Origin: Lethocerus indicus
Taxonomy: Eukaryota; Arthropoda; Insecta; Hemiptera; Belostomatidae
NCBI GenBank assembly: GCA_019843655.1
Contig: JACDQD010000004.1
Location: 24,811,872 to 24,875,871 of the forward strand
Direction of reading: 5' to 3'
Length of the DNA stretch: 64,000 bases
Shown: positions 1 through 13,709 of the stretch, piece by piece
Position numbering within the stretch: the stretch's first letter is position 1
How the letters are laid out: each line of letters begins with the position of its first letter
The notes under the pieces: model-generated
Told to the model about the DNA's origin: nothing
Database searches by the model: none
Seen by the model: the letters and a program-made list of their open reading frames with translations, nothing else
Made by a program: the position numbers and the translations under genes

Positions 1-3000
1 AAGAAAGCTAACAGTTTGAGAGGCGTATCGGATATTAATAGGGAGCCCGTAGGGGCCAAAATACTCACCTTGGCGGCCGAAAGAGATCCGGCTCGACGAG
101 AAATCTGGGATGGGACCAAACCACCGGACCCGAAGTCGATTACATGGAGACGAGCTCGCCCAATAGGTTACCGTACGCAACCCAGTTACCACCGTAATGG
201 CGACAACTATAAGTTTGGGCTCCGCGTACAGTTGCCAACATAACGCCCGCAAAATTCCCCGCCTTCCCACCACCAAAATTATCCCTCCGTAATTCGGATA
301 TTTCCACTTTTTATTTACCAATTACGATTGTAGTATTTAATAAAGCCAAATCGGCTCTCAAACAGGGTAAGTTTTCTTTAACCCAACCGTCGAGACGTAT
401 CGCTTTACCGACCGGTGGGGGTAAAAGATAAAGGACCCTGTTTCCAGATAAAGTATACCGCCCCGCTAACTGACGTTAAGGAATGCTTCTGCATCGAGTC
501 CCTCCCTCCCTCCCTCCCCGAGTTATTCCTAGAGGACCTTTTTCGTCAAAAATTCCGTAAACAGGAAATGCGCCCATTTACCAATTTACTACAATATTTA
601 AAATTTAACTACTTGGGATTAATTAAAATTTAATTTGTTCATATTTCGAACGTTAAACGCGAATTTAATTTTATTTCAGGAAATTGGGTTGGAAGTTGGG
701 TTGTACGACAAAATATTTTACTGTCGCCACTTATTCGGCCTTGATGACATATCTGTCTTAGGACTAGAGACAGTCAAATATACTCGTCCCGCTTAAAGCT
801 ACTTTTCGATTTAAATAATTCATAATAAATAATCTCGTTACAGGAGAACTGTAGTATTATTTCCAAATTGGATCTGTTTATATATTTATGGAAGTGTTAT
901 AGAATTTATTAACTTTTGGAAGGCGATAGAAAAATATACTGTTGATAATTATGCGCACAGTAGGAATCCAAGTTCCATCCAAGTTTTCAACTCCCGTAAG
1001 TCGAAATTATGTGTCGGTTTTCGAAGTATCGTCTATTTGTTTTCTATTTTCTTTTTTTTAATACGCATAAATACATTGCGGCAGAAATGCAGCGTTCGGA
1101 GAGATGTGGCGTTCGCGCGAACCCGGCCCGGTGATGACCGTCGAACCGAAAACCGGTTTGGAGATATACCCATACAGCAGGAGTCGACGGCACAAGATTT
1201 CCGTAACGCCGGAGGTTCCTCTGTACGGAATTCCGGACGTCCCAGAAGTGAGACGTCCCACACAGGTGACGCTCGGCAAACTGCCTTCATTTTCACAATT
1301 GGGAAGTGTACTGTATACGAAGCGTGAAAAGTGGTTGATTTGAAAACGTGATTTTGAAGGCCTGTAGTATGTTCATAATTTATAATTCCAGTAATGAGAT
1401 ACGGAATCGCTCTTCGATTACGTGGGCTGATCGCTCCTGACTACATTGTGCGTTAATAATGATTACCTAATTAAATTACTGAAGTGGACAATTCGATTTT
1501 AATAGGTTCGGACTGTGTCATGCTGGATTTATAACTATAAACCTGTCTATTTATTTTACGTCGATTTTATTTTAAAAAGTCTATACTGTTCGTAACTCCA
1601 ATAATAGATGTGTACTTGCGTTGACCGACCAAAGTCCAAACGATTAAAAGCGACCAGAGCTATACTCGGAATTATCAAATTATTTCTAGTAGGGGAAGCA
1701 GAATGTGGAAGTGCGGGGGCTAACCCCTTTCCATGGGAGGCCCAACAGGAAGGTCTGTCCAAAATAATTGAGTTATAGAGCCTCGGAGTATAACTAAATG
1801 TTTACCTTGGAGCAAAATAATTCCTTTTATAATCAGGAATCGATGAACCGAAAATTGGACTCAATTTAACCTTATGCATTATTGACGTAGCCGTGCAAGT
1901 ACCCGACTGTAGTAATAAAAGAAATTTTATGCCAGTCATATAGTGAGGTACGTGTTTACCGGCAGTATTATCGCTCCTTCTATTTTCCACCTCTTCTCGC
2001 TTATTCGGTCCTGGGCTAATGGATGGGCCAAACAAAGGAGGAAGAGACGGAAAATGAAACGATCCCCAAACACCCCCAGAAATACCTCCAACGCCGGATT
2101 CTGGTTTTTAGTAGAAAAAAAGAAGAAAAATTAAACACGGAGCAATTCAGAATGGTGCGGAGCGCGTTGGGAAATGCGACCGTCGGCTGAGGCAGGCCGC
2201 CGGCAATTGCAGCCGTTGACAAAACAATTTTCGTAAAGGTCAATGAAGGGGGTAACCGGCTCTAGCGGAGGAGGGAAGCCGGCCTACAGGTGTGTCCCAG
2301 CCCGGTGCACTCGCTTACTATCCCGGAAAAACCTGATTTATTCTCTGAAAAGAACATTCGATGGGCAATAAAAATGTACTGGCGATTGCTAACGGTGGAA
2401 CCGGTAGTGGGGGCCGGCCGCGCGGTGGGGTAGCCCCCTCTACCATCCGGATACTTTGATTTCACCGGCTTTTCAGTCTGGCCACTGTCCCGTTGCAAAC
2501 AATATTAAATTTAATTTTAAATATTAATAGCTTTCTTTAATTGGCGCATCGACGAAAGATAAATGTCCGTCCCCGTATTTAGATATAATAGGAATGTTCG
2601 GGGAATGCGCGTCTTACTGTCTCTTTGATTATTTGGCCCTTAGCTCAACGGGTTTCGACGCCGAAGCATCCGGTGGGTTGTTCTTATGGTGGTCTATCAT
2701 ATTTTGAAGGACAACCAGTCCCATAAGTACATTTATAGATTAGTCAGTTACACTGGAAAGTTTATTATCAAGCGCATATCAGCAACAGCAAAATTGCGCT
2801 ATACGAATAAAGACTAAAAAAAAATTGTTTTACATCATCTTACATTATCTTACTCTGCAATTATATGCGAGAATAGATATTGTATTTCCTTTATTGAGAC
2901 GTCTAGAGCATTTGAACCGTGATAATTTCACATGCTTTGGATCTATATTTTAAAAAAATAGTAGAGAAAACTTCAGTTTACAGACGATTATTTATCAAAC

Positions 3001-3520
3001 CTCGAGAGTTCGCTGAATTGTACAAATGTTCTTCACCTGGAGTTTATAAACATGTTTGTGGTGAATGCGTGTTTATAAAATTTAACTATCGGCTATTATC
3101 TTGTCTTTCATTCTGTAGCTGTTGAACTGTCAACGATTCAAATGTATTTTTATGTATGAATTCCTAGAAAGATGTTTTTTGCCACTGAAAATTTTAGTTC
3201 ATGTAAACCGGTTCGGCTTGTGCAGAACTTGATTTTGAAAGTGAGACGAATAAATAAATACAATAAATAGATCAATTCCGTTCGCCCAATATTGTGGGAT
3301 AATGATAGTTCCAATACTATATGCTAAACATGCGGGGTGTATACAGAGCGAAGGTTCCAAGCTCAAAGACTTAGTTCATAGTCAAGAACGAAGCACGCCC
3401 GGTCTGTATGTAAGCTCAGGCACCTGTCAGAAATGCCGTCACACTCCAGTATTTCCGTCCAACCCCGACATAATTCGGGCGTTCTTGATTATTATATATT
3501 TAATAACAATGTCGAATAGA
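1..3520. other. Unannotated intergenic or intronic stretch
   Basis: I see no recognisable gene. Open frames are all below 100 codons and several overlap on both strands, notably around 1,037-1,343 where three frames are open at once. That pattern reflects local CpG-rich composition (about 1,080-1,290 and again about 2,150-2,480) rather than one preferred coding frame. The last frame (3,302-3,550) runs into the repeat that begins at 3,521 and so is not a natural gene. The only structured site inside the stretch is the C-run array at 500-519, listed separately. Confidence 0.6.
500..519 (-). repeat. (CCCT)n run, canonical G-quadruplex motif on the minus strand
   Basis: Five runs of three or four C are separated by single T. 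On the minus strand this gives five G-runs with one-base loops, the arrangement expected to fold into a very stable parallel G-quadruplex. It could equally be an ordinary tetranucleotide microsatellite. No gene start is recognisable nearby, so a promoter role is not supported. Confidence 0.85.
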
Positions 3521-3879
3521 ATCGGTGCTAGTGCATCCAACGAACTTTAGTTAAGTACATATCCGCACCATCCTCAGGGGGCGCTAGTTGATCGGTGCAA
3601 GTGCACCCAACGAACTTTAGTTAAGTACATTTCCGCACCACAGTTTTGCTTTCTCTTTAAATAAAAATTATTTGATGTAGATTAACTAGCCCCCCTAAAT
3701 GTGTTGCGGAAATTTACTTAACTAAAGTGCGTAGACATAGTGCAAATGACAGTGAGAGTGAGTGAGGATGCCAAAAAATCATCGAAAGTGTCACCACTAC
3801 TGAAGATGGCGAGCAGCCGAAACCGGTCTAGCAAAATACCAAACCAGCGAGAGGAGACAGAAATACACGAAATCTACGA
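3521..3879 (-). mobile_element. Composite non-autonomous element: two 70 bp monomers, foldback core and right end of the 37.2 kb element
   Basis: Reading along the plus strand, two reverse-oriented monomers (3,521-3,590 and 3,591 onward, each beginning ATCGGTGC) lead into a foldback unit. Its arms are 3,612-3,642 and 3,700-3,730, matching at 28 of 31 positions, around a 57 bp core. From about 3,750 the sequence continues without a break into sequence homologous to the right half of the element at 37,228-37,404. That part includes the GAAGATGGCGAGCAGCCGAA block and the terminal arm ending near 3,879. No left terminal arm is visible here. The locus therefore shows that the satellite-like monomers and the inverted-repeat element belong to one mobile unit, or that one inserted into or captured the other. 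There is no coding capacity. Strand is set by monomer orientation (the 19 kb array is taken as plus). Confidence 0.8.
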
Positions 3880-6800
3880 TTTTATAATTTTATTATTATG
3901 TTGAATTATACTATTATTCCTATGGCGCCAAAATCAATATCCAAAAGGTAATATTTCGTAAATTAACGATTTAAAAAGTGACCTTCCAACATAAACTGTC
4001 CGGAGAGATTTAATTAGCTGCAATATCCGCGGCGTTCAATTCATCACCAGATAGTTAAGTCGATATCTCACTTCACGGTTTATTTCATTACAGAATTCTG
4101 GAACACATTTCAGCAATCCTTTATAATCCTTTATTGAATAATGTTATTTTTCTGTTTCAAAAATGAGTTAAACGTGATAGGCGACATCGGTAATAAATAT
4201 TATGTTAGTAGATACTGGGATAGTTCAATAGATGCTGTGGTGCTTTCAAACGCTGCCAACCGAGATCACTTCAGTTTCATTAATGAAACGAATGCGCGTT
4301 CAACTGGAATGTTGATTTAGATAAGTCGCTCCGTTCGATTTACGCGAGCTGGCTTCTCGGCCGTATTGAGAGTGCCCCATGAAGAACTTTGACAAATTGA
4401 AGCTACCGTTTTCGCCATCATTAGTATCAATCGCGGAATGAGCCACGGGCTTCTGACAGACCTAAGCCCATTTCTGATGCTGCTTTGGTTCTCACGAATA
4501 CCTCTTTACGTGTTTACATGTCATTGGTCGCTTTAAAATACAATTAATACACCTGATGCGGTGACAGCTAAATTTTAAAGAGTGCCTAATAATAAGACAC
4601 CCTGAGATTTGTGAACTATTTAAATAAGGCATATAGGCCATAAGTTTTAGGGTATATGTAAAGAGTAGAAGTTAAGGGTAGAAGTGTTTTATTTTTGGGA
4701 AAGTCAGATCCTAGCGATCTTATGAATTTGCGTTTGGGAAAGAGGAGTTTCTATATGAATGAAGCGTCGCCGTGATTATAAGGCTTGTAGTGTGTAGTTG
4801 GTCTGTGTGTAGGGTGAGCGGCGTGGCTGGGTCGGGGCCACCAGCCAGGCACAGGACGGCAGTTTATCGAGCGCTCTCTCCCAATCTACCGTTTCAGCGT
4901 TCGAAAAAAGCTCCATTAAACATTGACTGTTCCCTGTCCCTTTTATCCTTTGTTCGATTGTCGCTTACAGCCGATTCCGGGCCGTAGGTTTTCAAGTATT
5001 TACCTCTGTGAAGTGAGCATAAATTACTTGTCCATTGAGTGAGCAGGGTCGAAAGAAAACCTTGCTTCCCAACGAAATGGCACCGAGCGATTATGACGGA
5101 CTCGCTATCAAAATTCGAGGGGGGCATTTAAAGTAATTCCAGCAATTTAAAAAATGAAAAGTCCCAATTTCCAGTATTTCTAATATTTTCGAAGATTCTT
5201 CGAACGCAATTAGTATAATATTTTTTGTGTACAGATCGTATTTTCTTTCTTTGGGTTTCTCAGTCTTGAGACTGTGAAATATCCGGTCCGTCATTCGTTT
5301 CGAATCTAGTTAAATAGGAGTCTACAGACTTTCCGTTCCCCTTCTTTTGTATCCTTTCACAGTTTTGTCCGAGCCTTAACGCTACTTCGTACCGTTTACA
5401 CGCATTCATATGCAGAGCGAGGCGGTGTGGGGCACACCCAGCCCTAACTGGTCCCTGGTTGGCTCTCTACTCACCGCTTGGATAAATAAATACTAGGCGG
5501 TCACTGCTCGGTATTCAACGCGTACTTAATTTGAATACACCCGTATTTTTTCCGGCCACATGCCCTGTACACAGTTTCTTAGACATTCAGAAGATTTAAA
5601 GCCGTTTCTGACCGATATCGCAATGGGGAAAATGTAACAGAACTACCTGGTTCTTAATTTAGTATTCGGACACTTGACACCGCTCGGTGTTCCCCTATAA
5701 AACTCATTTCCGACATTGCTACTTTCGTCTGTCGGTCTATTGAAAACAGCGAATTTCGATTTAAAAAGTTGGTTAATGCTAGTGCCGACGGGACACTTTA
5801 TCTGAAAACGATACGATTGAGTACCTCACTTTGTTGTGTTGAATACAATGGAATGATAAGATTTATGATGAAAACCAGGAACCATTGTAGCATAGCACCA
5901 GGTAGAGACGGAAATTATTAGTATTTTAAGATTCACAAATTTCTAGTTAGTATCAAGGACCTTTCCCCCTTTTATAAGGACAGAATTGCTATTAATCCAA
6001 ATTTGATAAGAAAATTCGGAGTAGAAATAATGGAAGTTAGTTATTCTAATGTCCTTTTGCTTCACTCAGTTTATATAAAGCAGTCTATAGTTCCAGAGTA
6101 AATTACAGTATTTCTGACTTCATATTTAGCTTAGCTTGAGAAGTTGTTTTGTTTATTAAAATTTTAAGCTTAAGTCTTCTTTTGTAAGCCTTAAATCCTT
6201 TTGAAACATTTGAGTAAACCTCTAAAAAATCATTGGCTTAACTTATTTCAGCTACAAAATAAGTCTGAGATTACAGAAACTTGGTCTTCTACAAAATTAT
6301 ACTTACTCCTGTGTACTTAAGTGTAATTTTACTTTTTTCAACTTGAATGACTGCCTCATAAATCAATCAACTTTATAAGGCAATAAGTTTTAAATCTTTG
6401 TTCGGATTTTAGGAGTGGAAGTAGAACAATTTTCACTTCGCCCTCAAATGAAGTTTTATTTTCTGGTAATCTGATCCGCCGGGCTATTGGGCCTAATATT
6501 GGGCCGCCATTGATAGTGGTTTTTAATCAACTGTCCACTAATTATTTCTTAGTAAATCTGTGCTGACGGATCAGTGATGCGAGCGCGGGGTGCCGGCCCT
6601 GTAATTCTAGGCCGCGAACGGGGTCCCTTCCTCCGACGGCAGCTTTTACTGCCGACCGTAAAAGAGGTTTTAATGCAATGAACAGTTCCCAACGTTCAGG
6701 ATATTGCTCTGGATTTACGGCACCATTCCTCTATACTTCCAGTCTATTCCCAGTAACAGATATGACGATGGAAAATGGAAGGTTTTTTTCCCTTATGATG

Positions 6801-7430
6801 ATTTATCATAGTCGAAACTAACGGGAAATACCGCCGGTAGTTACGAGTTGGCACTGGAGACATTGTTCTAAAAATACCGTCGAAATAAATGATGTAAATC
6901 TAGTCTTATATTATTAGCCCTCCACGCAGGGTTTTACCGATATCTGAGGCGCCTCCAATTCGAGGCGTTGACTCACAATCGTCGATAAGGCGGATAATAC
7001 TTCATTAAGCTGTCATTTAAAATTTGGGAAACGAACCTAATACCACATAAATTTTTCTTACCAATTTTCACCCCGCAGGAAAAGTTTAGTGACTGGATGC
7101 TCGGAAGTTATATGGTTCTCGACACGTAGCACGTGTTATCGGTGGTTGTGATTCAGCGCTGTCATTATCTTTCTGTCGCGGTACCCACATGCAATTGTGC
7201 TGAGGAACCCAATGATTAAATTTAGAACATTTCTACCTCTTTTTGTTTTTCTGTGAAGTCAATCCCTTGTAAACGATTTGAGTATTTTTCCGATGGTACA
7301 TTGTAGATCATTTTTGACTAGGAAAGTGTGCAATTCATCAAAGTACACAGTCGTAGATTGCAGCATTCATTTCTTTCTTCCTCCTTACTATCCGATATCT
7401 GCTTGACTCCGCTTGCCTATCTGGACTAAT
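3880..7430. other. Unannotated stretch
   Basis: No gene, RNA or repeat is recognised. Open frames are below 80 codons. A short CpG-poor, AT-rich patch lies at about 5,908-6,402, with one CpG in roughly 495 bases. On its minus strand an A-rich frame is open for about 45 codons, but it has no ATG at its start and its lysine/leucine/isoleucine make-up is what A-rich DNA gives by chance. The TTTCGGCTTCTC block at 7,431-7,460 is listed separately. Confidence 0.55.
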
Positions 7431-7466
7431 CTAGACAGATTTCGGCTTCTCGCTATTGCCATTCGC
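7431..7466 (-). repeat. Degenerate copy of the GCCGAAACCGGTCTAG element motif
   Basis: The plus strand reads CTAGACAGATTTCGGCTTCT and then CGCTATTGCC. This is the reverse complement of the sub-terminal motif seen intact at 3,800-3,832 and 37,324-37,356, with a few substitutions. No terminal inverted repeat remains recognisable. It is likely an old, eroded insertion of the same family. Confidence 0.5.
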
Positions 7467-7537
7467 ATTTTGCTTGGCACATTTGAGCCATGTGCAATTG
7501 ACTGATTTATTTGTTTTAATCTACTTTGTCAATCAAG

Positions 7538-7638
7538 GCGAACTGGGCGACGATAAGACGTTTAAAGGAATTGTGGAAAATCATGTCCCTGAATGGAAAT
7601 ATGGGTTTAATATTGAAGTCGAAAGACCCATTAATTAA
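7538..7638 (+). other. Exon-like segment with a stop codon (weak)
   Basis: After a T-rich tract ending in CAATCAAG (a possible 3' splice site at 7,537) the frame is open for about 33 codons to TAA at 7,636-7,638. The peptide is mixed in character (starts GELGDDKTFKGIVENHVPEW) and does not look like the translation of simple AT-rich DNA. Upstream the same frame stays open to 7,456 without an obvious start. I recognise no domain. It may be a terminal exon, or chance. It directly follows a transposon relic, which argues against a conserved gene. Confidence 0.12.
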
Positions 7639-10600
7639 TAATCGTTTAATTATTTTAATTAATATTTATTATATATATTTAATTATTTACATATTAATGT
7701 AAGTTTTTGGTGAACCAATATTAAAATGGAACAAATATAAAAAGGACGTTAAATATAATAATGTATACTGAAAATTGAATGTAGTACAGACTCACTCAAT
7801 CAAAAAACTATCCCCGCATATTTTATTTAATTCCACATGCAGGTAGTAAATACCTTTACGGATAAAAGCTCCTGAAAAGGATTACGCTGAAATCCCTATA
7901 GTAATTTTATCTTAAAATATTTAATTACGGATAAAAATAAAACCACATCGATGAAACAAAAAAAGAGCCAATTTAATATTTTTGTTGCTCAAAACAAGAG
8001 ATAGCTTTTAAAATAGGCAAACATTAAGAATAAACTATTCAATTAATATGGAGCCGTTTTCCCTCCCCCCTCACTCTATCCCTCTCCTTCTCCCTATGTC
8101 TTTATCTCTCTCTATCTCTCTATCTTCCTCCGTGTGTCTATAATCGCGAAAGCCGATAATTTGATCCGAAACGACCGTGCAATAGAATGCAGAGTATCTG
8201 GTGTTTTCCCCGTTTACTGAATTACTGGTAGACCAGGTAATATCCCGCAATTACCCTTATTGGATATTATACACTTTAGTGACCTCATTGGGGGAGTGGC
8301 CGCCAAATGGGTTTCGGTTCTTCGCCGCTATTCGAATGGGGGAAGCCACTGCCTAATGTAAACGGCCGTAATTTTTGCTATATTCCGTCTCCACTTGCCA
8401 ACTTAGAACGGTTCCGTATTGACCCACCTCCCCTATGTAACACAGTGGGCTGCTAATCAGAAGTCTTATCGAGACATTGTCCAAGCTTAGATGGGTGGTG
8501 GTGAGCGAAAGCTCGAGTGCCGAAACGAAAACGAAGTAAGGTTTATCATTTTCACGAACGACGCCTACCCCGTTACTCCGCTACTGTTAAGCTGCATATA
8601 ATGACAGAAGCAGTTTCAAATTTATAAAAAATTGAAAAAAAAATGAAAATGCTTACACTTAATAGTGAATCACTTCTACGCGGCTTTCGATCAAAGATAT
8701 GATTCGAGAATTTTTGTTAGGAGTCGAACTGAAAGAGTCTTAAAGTGTTTTTGAGACATATAATATTAGAGCTATACAGACTGTTCCTAGGCACGTTTAA
8801 GAGTTTCGCACTCTGTTCGCGCACGGCCACTAGTCAAACTACAAAAGGTCGAACCTGTTTCAGGTCCCCCTCCATCCCCTTCAGTTATGTATTAATGTTC
8901 GAATACGTGAGAATCACTCTTCTTCTGAAGACACCAAATCTTTTTTCCATTCTTAGAAAACTTATAACCGCAATCGAAAAAGCAATACAAATGTATTTAT
9001 GTATGGAAGGCCTTTCATTTTAGTCAATGTTTATCTAATGAAATTTCAATTTTTTAGCCGTGCCCCCGATATCGTGCGTTTCTTTCGTGACGCAATCGAT
9101 CACTGCATTGGTTGGCATGGAATGGGAAAAAAGTTGGCTCGGTGACAGACAGCTTCCAGAAATGCAATAATGCACGGTCCTAAAGGCCTGGAGGGGCCGC
9201 TTACGCTGGCCGACGGTGGTGTTCTTGTGTCTTTCCTTGACTTCGACAAAAACGATTTACGACTATTCCAAGGAGTCACGCTGAATTGTAATTAGAATTC
9301 CTGTATAGTTTACAAATATCGGCATAAATAAACTGTTGCCAGTCATTTAAGGTCACGAAACCTGGAATTTGATGAGTCTGTTAGCTATATCGAATAAAGG
9401 ACGGTGCCGAAGAAATTCCTCCGTCTAGAAACAAATTCGTCTACCGAATAATATTTCTAAAAGTGACAAAACGAGTGAAACTATTTTAGAACTGTCACGA
9501 ATCGGAGACATTCATTCAGTTTATCTACAACCACGAATGCTGTTACGATGTTACATAATAAATTTAATATCTAATTAAGAATCTTCGTATTACCTGTGCG
9601 GTTTATTTCAACAGAAGAAATTCTGTTTTTATTCATATGTTGAATACAAAAAATTGATTCGAGTGAAACAGTGATTCAATTAGTTTTCATAATTTAGCGT
9701 CAATGTTTCCGGAAACGTTGTGTGTCATAATACCGAAATAAATCGTATGAAAGGTCCATTGATGTTTTTATTCATTACAATTAATATGCTTGAATGAAAA
9801 TAATCTTCAGCATGTTACTAGTACGAAGATTAAGCCAGGTAAAAAATGCAGATTATATATAGGTTATTGTAAAAACGTGTTACATTATTATTCTGTATTC
9901 TGCACGCGTCAGTTCCTAATTCTATGTTGTACGAAATATAATAGTGCGTATGAAGTATGAGTGCGTATAGAATCACTGTAGACAATTAAGTTACAAAGTT
10001 AAAACAATGTTGACTCCTCCTCCAAACCTATAGGTGTATGTTGTTTATACACCAGGGTTTCACGATCGATAGTGGTCTATTATTCAATTTTGAACGCCCG
10101 GAATTTCAAAGATAATTTCTGTTAATTTAGGAACGGCCCCAATACAGCGGATGAGTTCGATGGGGCTTGTTTCAGATTAATTCATAACTTGAATTCGGGA
10201 TTGAGCGGTGGCCCGCTGGGCAGGGGGTCAGCCTAACAGGATTGCGCCCGCCTTCTTGACAATATCCCCGTTCCAGGGTAATTATCCCAGTTACGTGGCA
10301 AATACTTCAGTTTACCCACGTTCCAATTATTACGCCGATTAGTGATAAGAGAATGGGCGGCCCTGTTCGATCGTTCGAACCAATTTTCAGAGCGCCCGGC
10401 GATATTCCCGAACGGTACATTCCTTCGAGAAATTGGATCGGTGTACGAATAATTGAATGCTAAAAAAGGGCGAAAAACGAAAGGGCGATGCGTTCCATCA
10501 GGAGCCTCTTGTACTATTCACGAAATACTACAGAGATTTTAGCATAAATTATTTCTGATGGGTCACCTATATATTTTATGACCTGACTTTTAAATAATTA

Positions 10601-13600
10601 AAAACTCCTTTTGTTTCGTTTCAAACAAACTCGCGTTTCCATCAGCACTGATGATATATTATTGTGGATTGGCGGAAGAGATGTTTAGAATGGTGGGAAA
10701 ACAGCGAATGAATGAATCGGAGGCAAAATCCTAAACAAAGGAACTTTAAGGTCATTGCAAACGTCGAATTCTGCCGAGAATATTCACCGCGCGAATTGTT
10801 GTTTCTTACGTTCGCATTTTATATTGATAGTTCTACTATCGGCCGCCAGTATCGGCCTTAATGGGCGGCAAAAACAGACGGGATAACTAACTGTCCCCGT
10901 CTTCGGTGATCGGCGGACCGTAAAAACGTCCCGTTTAGAGTCTCGATCGATAGTTTGGAAAGCGATGTTCCGTACAGCGTGAAAAGTGGCACAAAAGGCG
11001 ATTTACAGGAGGCGGCCACTACCGCGCACGTCCTCCCCCCTTGCGTCGTAAATAAATAAATATACTCCTATGGGATTATACACATATCTGAAGGGACATA
11101 ATTTAAGACAAAACTGGGACCAACAACGTAGATCTCTCTCTACAGGTGATATAATAGAAGCGTCTTTGCCCGACCGTCCTCAACGCTCGAATAATACCGG
11201 CCCATTAATACCTCGTTTAGCCCCAACCAAGTCTGCATTACACTGTCTATAGGGTATTTAGTACAGCCTCCTTATAACGCTTGGCAAGCATTGTATAATG
11301 TAGACGAATTGATCAACTGATTGAAATTTAGACCGCAGACGAAACCGGTAAAAAACTAGCATAGGTTTACGGACAAACCAGGCCGTCTGGTAAAATAAGA
11401 CTTTCTTTAAAGATAATTTTTAATTACCGTACTCTGAAGGAGCACTCACAAACGAAAGGGTCAGGCATACCGAAATATTGACGGGGAATACAAGATCGTA
11501 CAAAATTAAGTCTGGAAGGAGGAGACCGGGTTGTCTCACTCTTGGTGACCTACAACTTCTGTCATTTCCGATGAGCCACCTCTTTTGCGTAACAACGAAC
11601 ATTCTAAGAAATTTATGAAAACATGTATCACCGGTCTACGTGTCCAGACCGGCAACGGAAGGGTGGACGATCTCACTTCTTCGCCGAGAAATAATTCAAA
11701 CGTAATTCAAATCCGATGGGAAGGGAAAGAGGTGGAAATAAGCGAGTGAATTAATAAAATAGCTCTAGTTATCTTCCGCTGTTCCGAGATAATTCTGCTA
11801 TTTATTCATTTCTCCAAGAAGAGGGGCCCACGCGGAAAGGTCGTCTCATTGAAATGTTAATAATATACGAAGAGCAATTTTATGATCTGTAGAATACAGA
11901 CGCAGCTCCCTTTGCCAATAAATTTAGGTTAATAAAATTAGTTTTACTCATCGTTTGAAGTGCCTATACAACTATTGCCCATATGAAATTAGGTAAGATG
12001 AAGTGTTTCGTTATTTAGAAACCGGGCGCTAAAGAGTCTTTAGTATAAATAAATATATATACACACCTGCTAAAAAGAATGGGCTGAAAATATAAACCAG
12101 GCTTAAAGAATTTGGTGTCGCAATTTGTTTGGACAATTTCAGGTATCTCGTGTATATATTGTATGCACACGAATACACACGATATTGAATGCACGAAGAA
12201 ATGACAACGAAATTACCGGTTGATTAAAACTTCGTGGAAACATTTGACGTTAACAGTGTTAGTGTTTATATTTAGCGGAGGGCAGGGTTGATGATGACGA
12301 GGGCCCTGTACGGAGTATAAGCATCGGGCTGTATGATCAATATGGGTTCGGCCGGTTCAAAGGCCGTGTTCTCGGTGCCAGCTAGCAGGGACGACAGACA
12401 CCAACTCGCAAGTGGGGGCACAAGTCGTGCCCCAGAAGTGTTTTATGAAGCTCTCTCATAAGAGGTCACCAAGAGCTCCCCGTAATCCAATACTGAAACC
12501 ACAGGAGGCGTCATCACGGCACCCCGTCCGTCCTAAAATGTTGATTCGTTTCATTGAAATCTCGAATGTACTCTGAAAGCCAGTCCTGCCAAGAAAAAGT
12601 AAATCAATTCCATACGTCAAATGGGGTAGCTACGTGTTTTCTTCGACCCAAACCAATAAAAGCTTGTAATTTTATTACGTTCGTAATTTTATTTAATAGC
12701 GCTTCAGTTTATTTCAAGTGGTGAGGAATTAAAATATCTTTCTAACATTAACAATAATATTATTGTTACTATTGTAGATTTGAGAAAATAAAGATTCAAT
12801 CTAGTTTTTATATTTTGTCTGGGATGTTATCGTATAATATTGTTTTGCTGTTTGAGTGATAACCTACAGAGATAACTTAAATGATTTTATTTTTCAGCGA
12901 TGTAATGAATGAGTTAATCTGTTACTATACAGACATAATTGTACAACTATTAAAGATAAATTATATTTTTAAGCTGTATTGCACGTTTTTTTTTAAATGT
13001 TTTAAATCCTTGTAGTTAATGAACTCGGAAATGTTAAATTATTTTTATATACGTTATTCGACTAGACAAGATAAACAAGGCAACGCGCACTAACCCGTAG
13101 TGACATTATAACCGTGTAAAATTTTGCAGTAATTTCGTGTAGAGTTTTTGAGTTGAGATTTCGTGTTATTTTTTCTCAAGGTTATTAATTATTTTAAACC
13201 CGTCTGGATCTTAGATACATTTCGACAAATTTTATAACTAACCAATCTTAAGAAACGTAATGGGACAGCCGACTGATGTTTTCGGAACGGTCGAGAGAAA
13301 GACATAAAAGGCTCCAGTTCTGCACATCCCACCCTTCGAGCAGCTTTCAAAAACTTGTCCCACGTGCGCTATTATTGCCTGAGGATGGGAGATTATCATT
13401 TAATATATACACTCCATTTTACGCTGGCGTCATTATTGTACCTCCTCAGTTAATGGCAATTTCAAATCATTAAACTGAATCACAAGCTCGACTAGGCTGG
13501 ATAGTTAAGCGTTAAAAATTTAAGATGCCTATTTGAGGATAGTTTACTGTCTGCATTATCGCTCCACTGTTTGCAACGGAATTCGATATCTTATCAAATT

Positions 13601-13680
13601 ATAGAAAATACTCGTTAAACCTGCAGGGGCAGTGCAGTCAGGACGATCATCGGTCTCATTATTGTATTGACGGAACGATA
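7639..13680. other. Unannotated stretch with a pyrimidine tract
   Basis: Nothing here is recognised as a gene. Frames are below 95 codons and most lack an ATG start. The one low-complexity element is the pyrimidine-rich tract at 8,057-8,130. The rest is unique-looking sequence with scattered CpG. I see no microsatellite longer than about 16 bases and no clear terminal inverted repeats. Confidence 0.55.
8057..8130 (+). repeat. Polypyrimidine tract (CT-rich)
   Basis: About 75 bases are nearly all C and T, with runs of CCC and imperfect TCTC repeats broken by a few A and one G. Such homopurine-homopyrimidine tracts are diagnostic of nothing by themselves, but they can adopt triplex structures and often resemble 3' splice-site tracts. 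No exon follows that I can support. Confidence 0.75.
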
Positions 13681-13709
13681 CTAAAGACGTCGAGCAGCCG
13701 AAACCGATA
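13681..13709 (+). repeat. Degenerate copy of the GCCGAAACCGGTCTAG element motif
   Basis: CTAAAGACGTCGAGCAGCCG followed by AAACCGATAG matches the conserved block of the 37.2 kb element (CTGAAGATGGCGAGCAGCCG followed by AAACCGG). The sequence downstream no longer resembles its terminal arm. It is likely an old insertion. Confidence 0.55.

Noticed and set aside
1037..1343. Three overlapping frames of 73-96 codons
   Set aside because: Same reason: local CpG-rich composition, no start or splice context and no motif.
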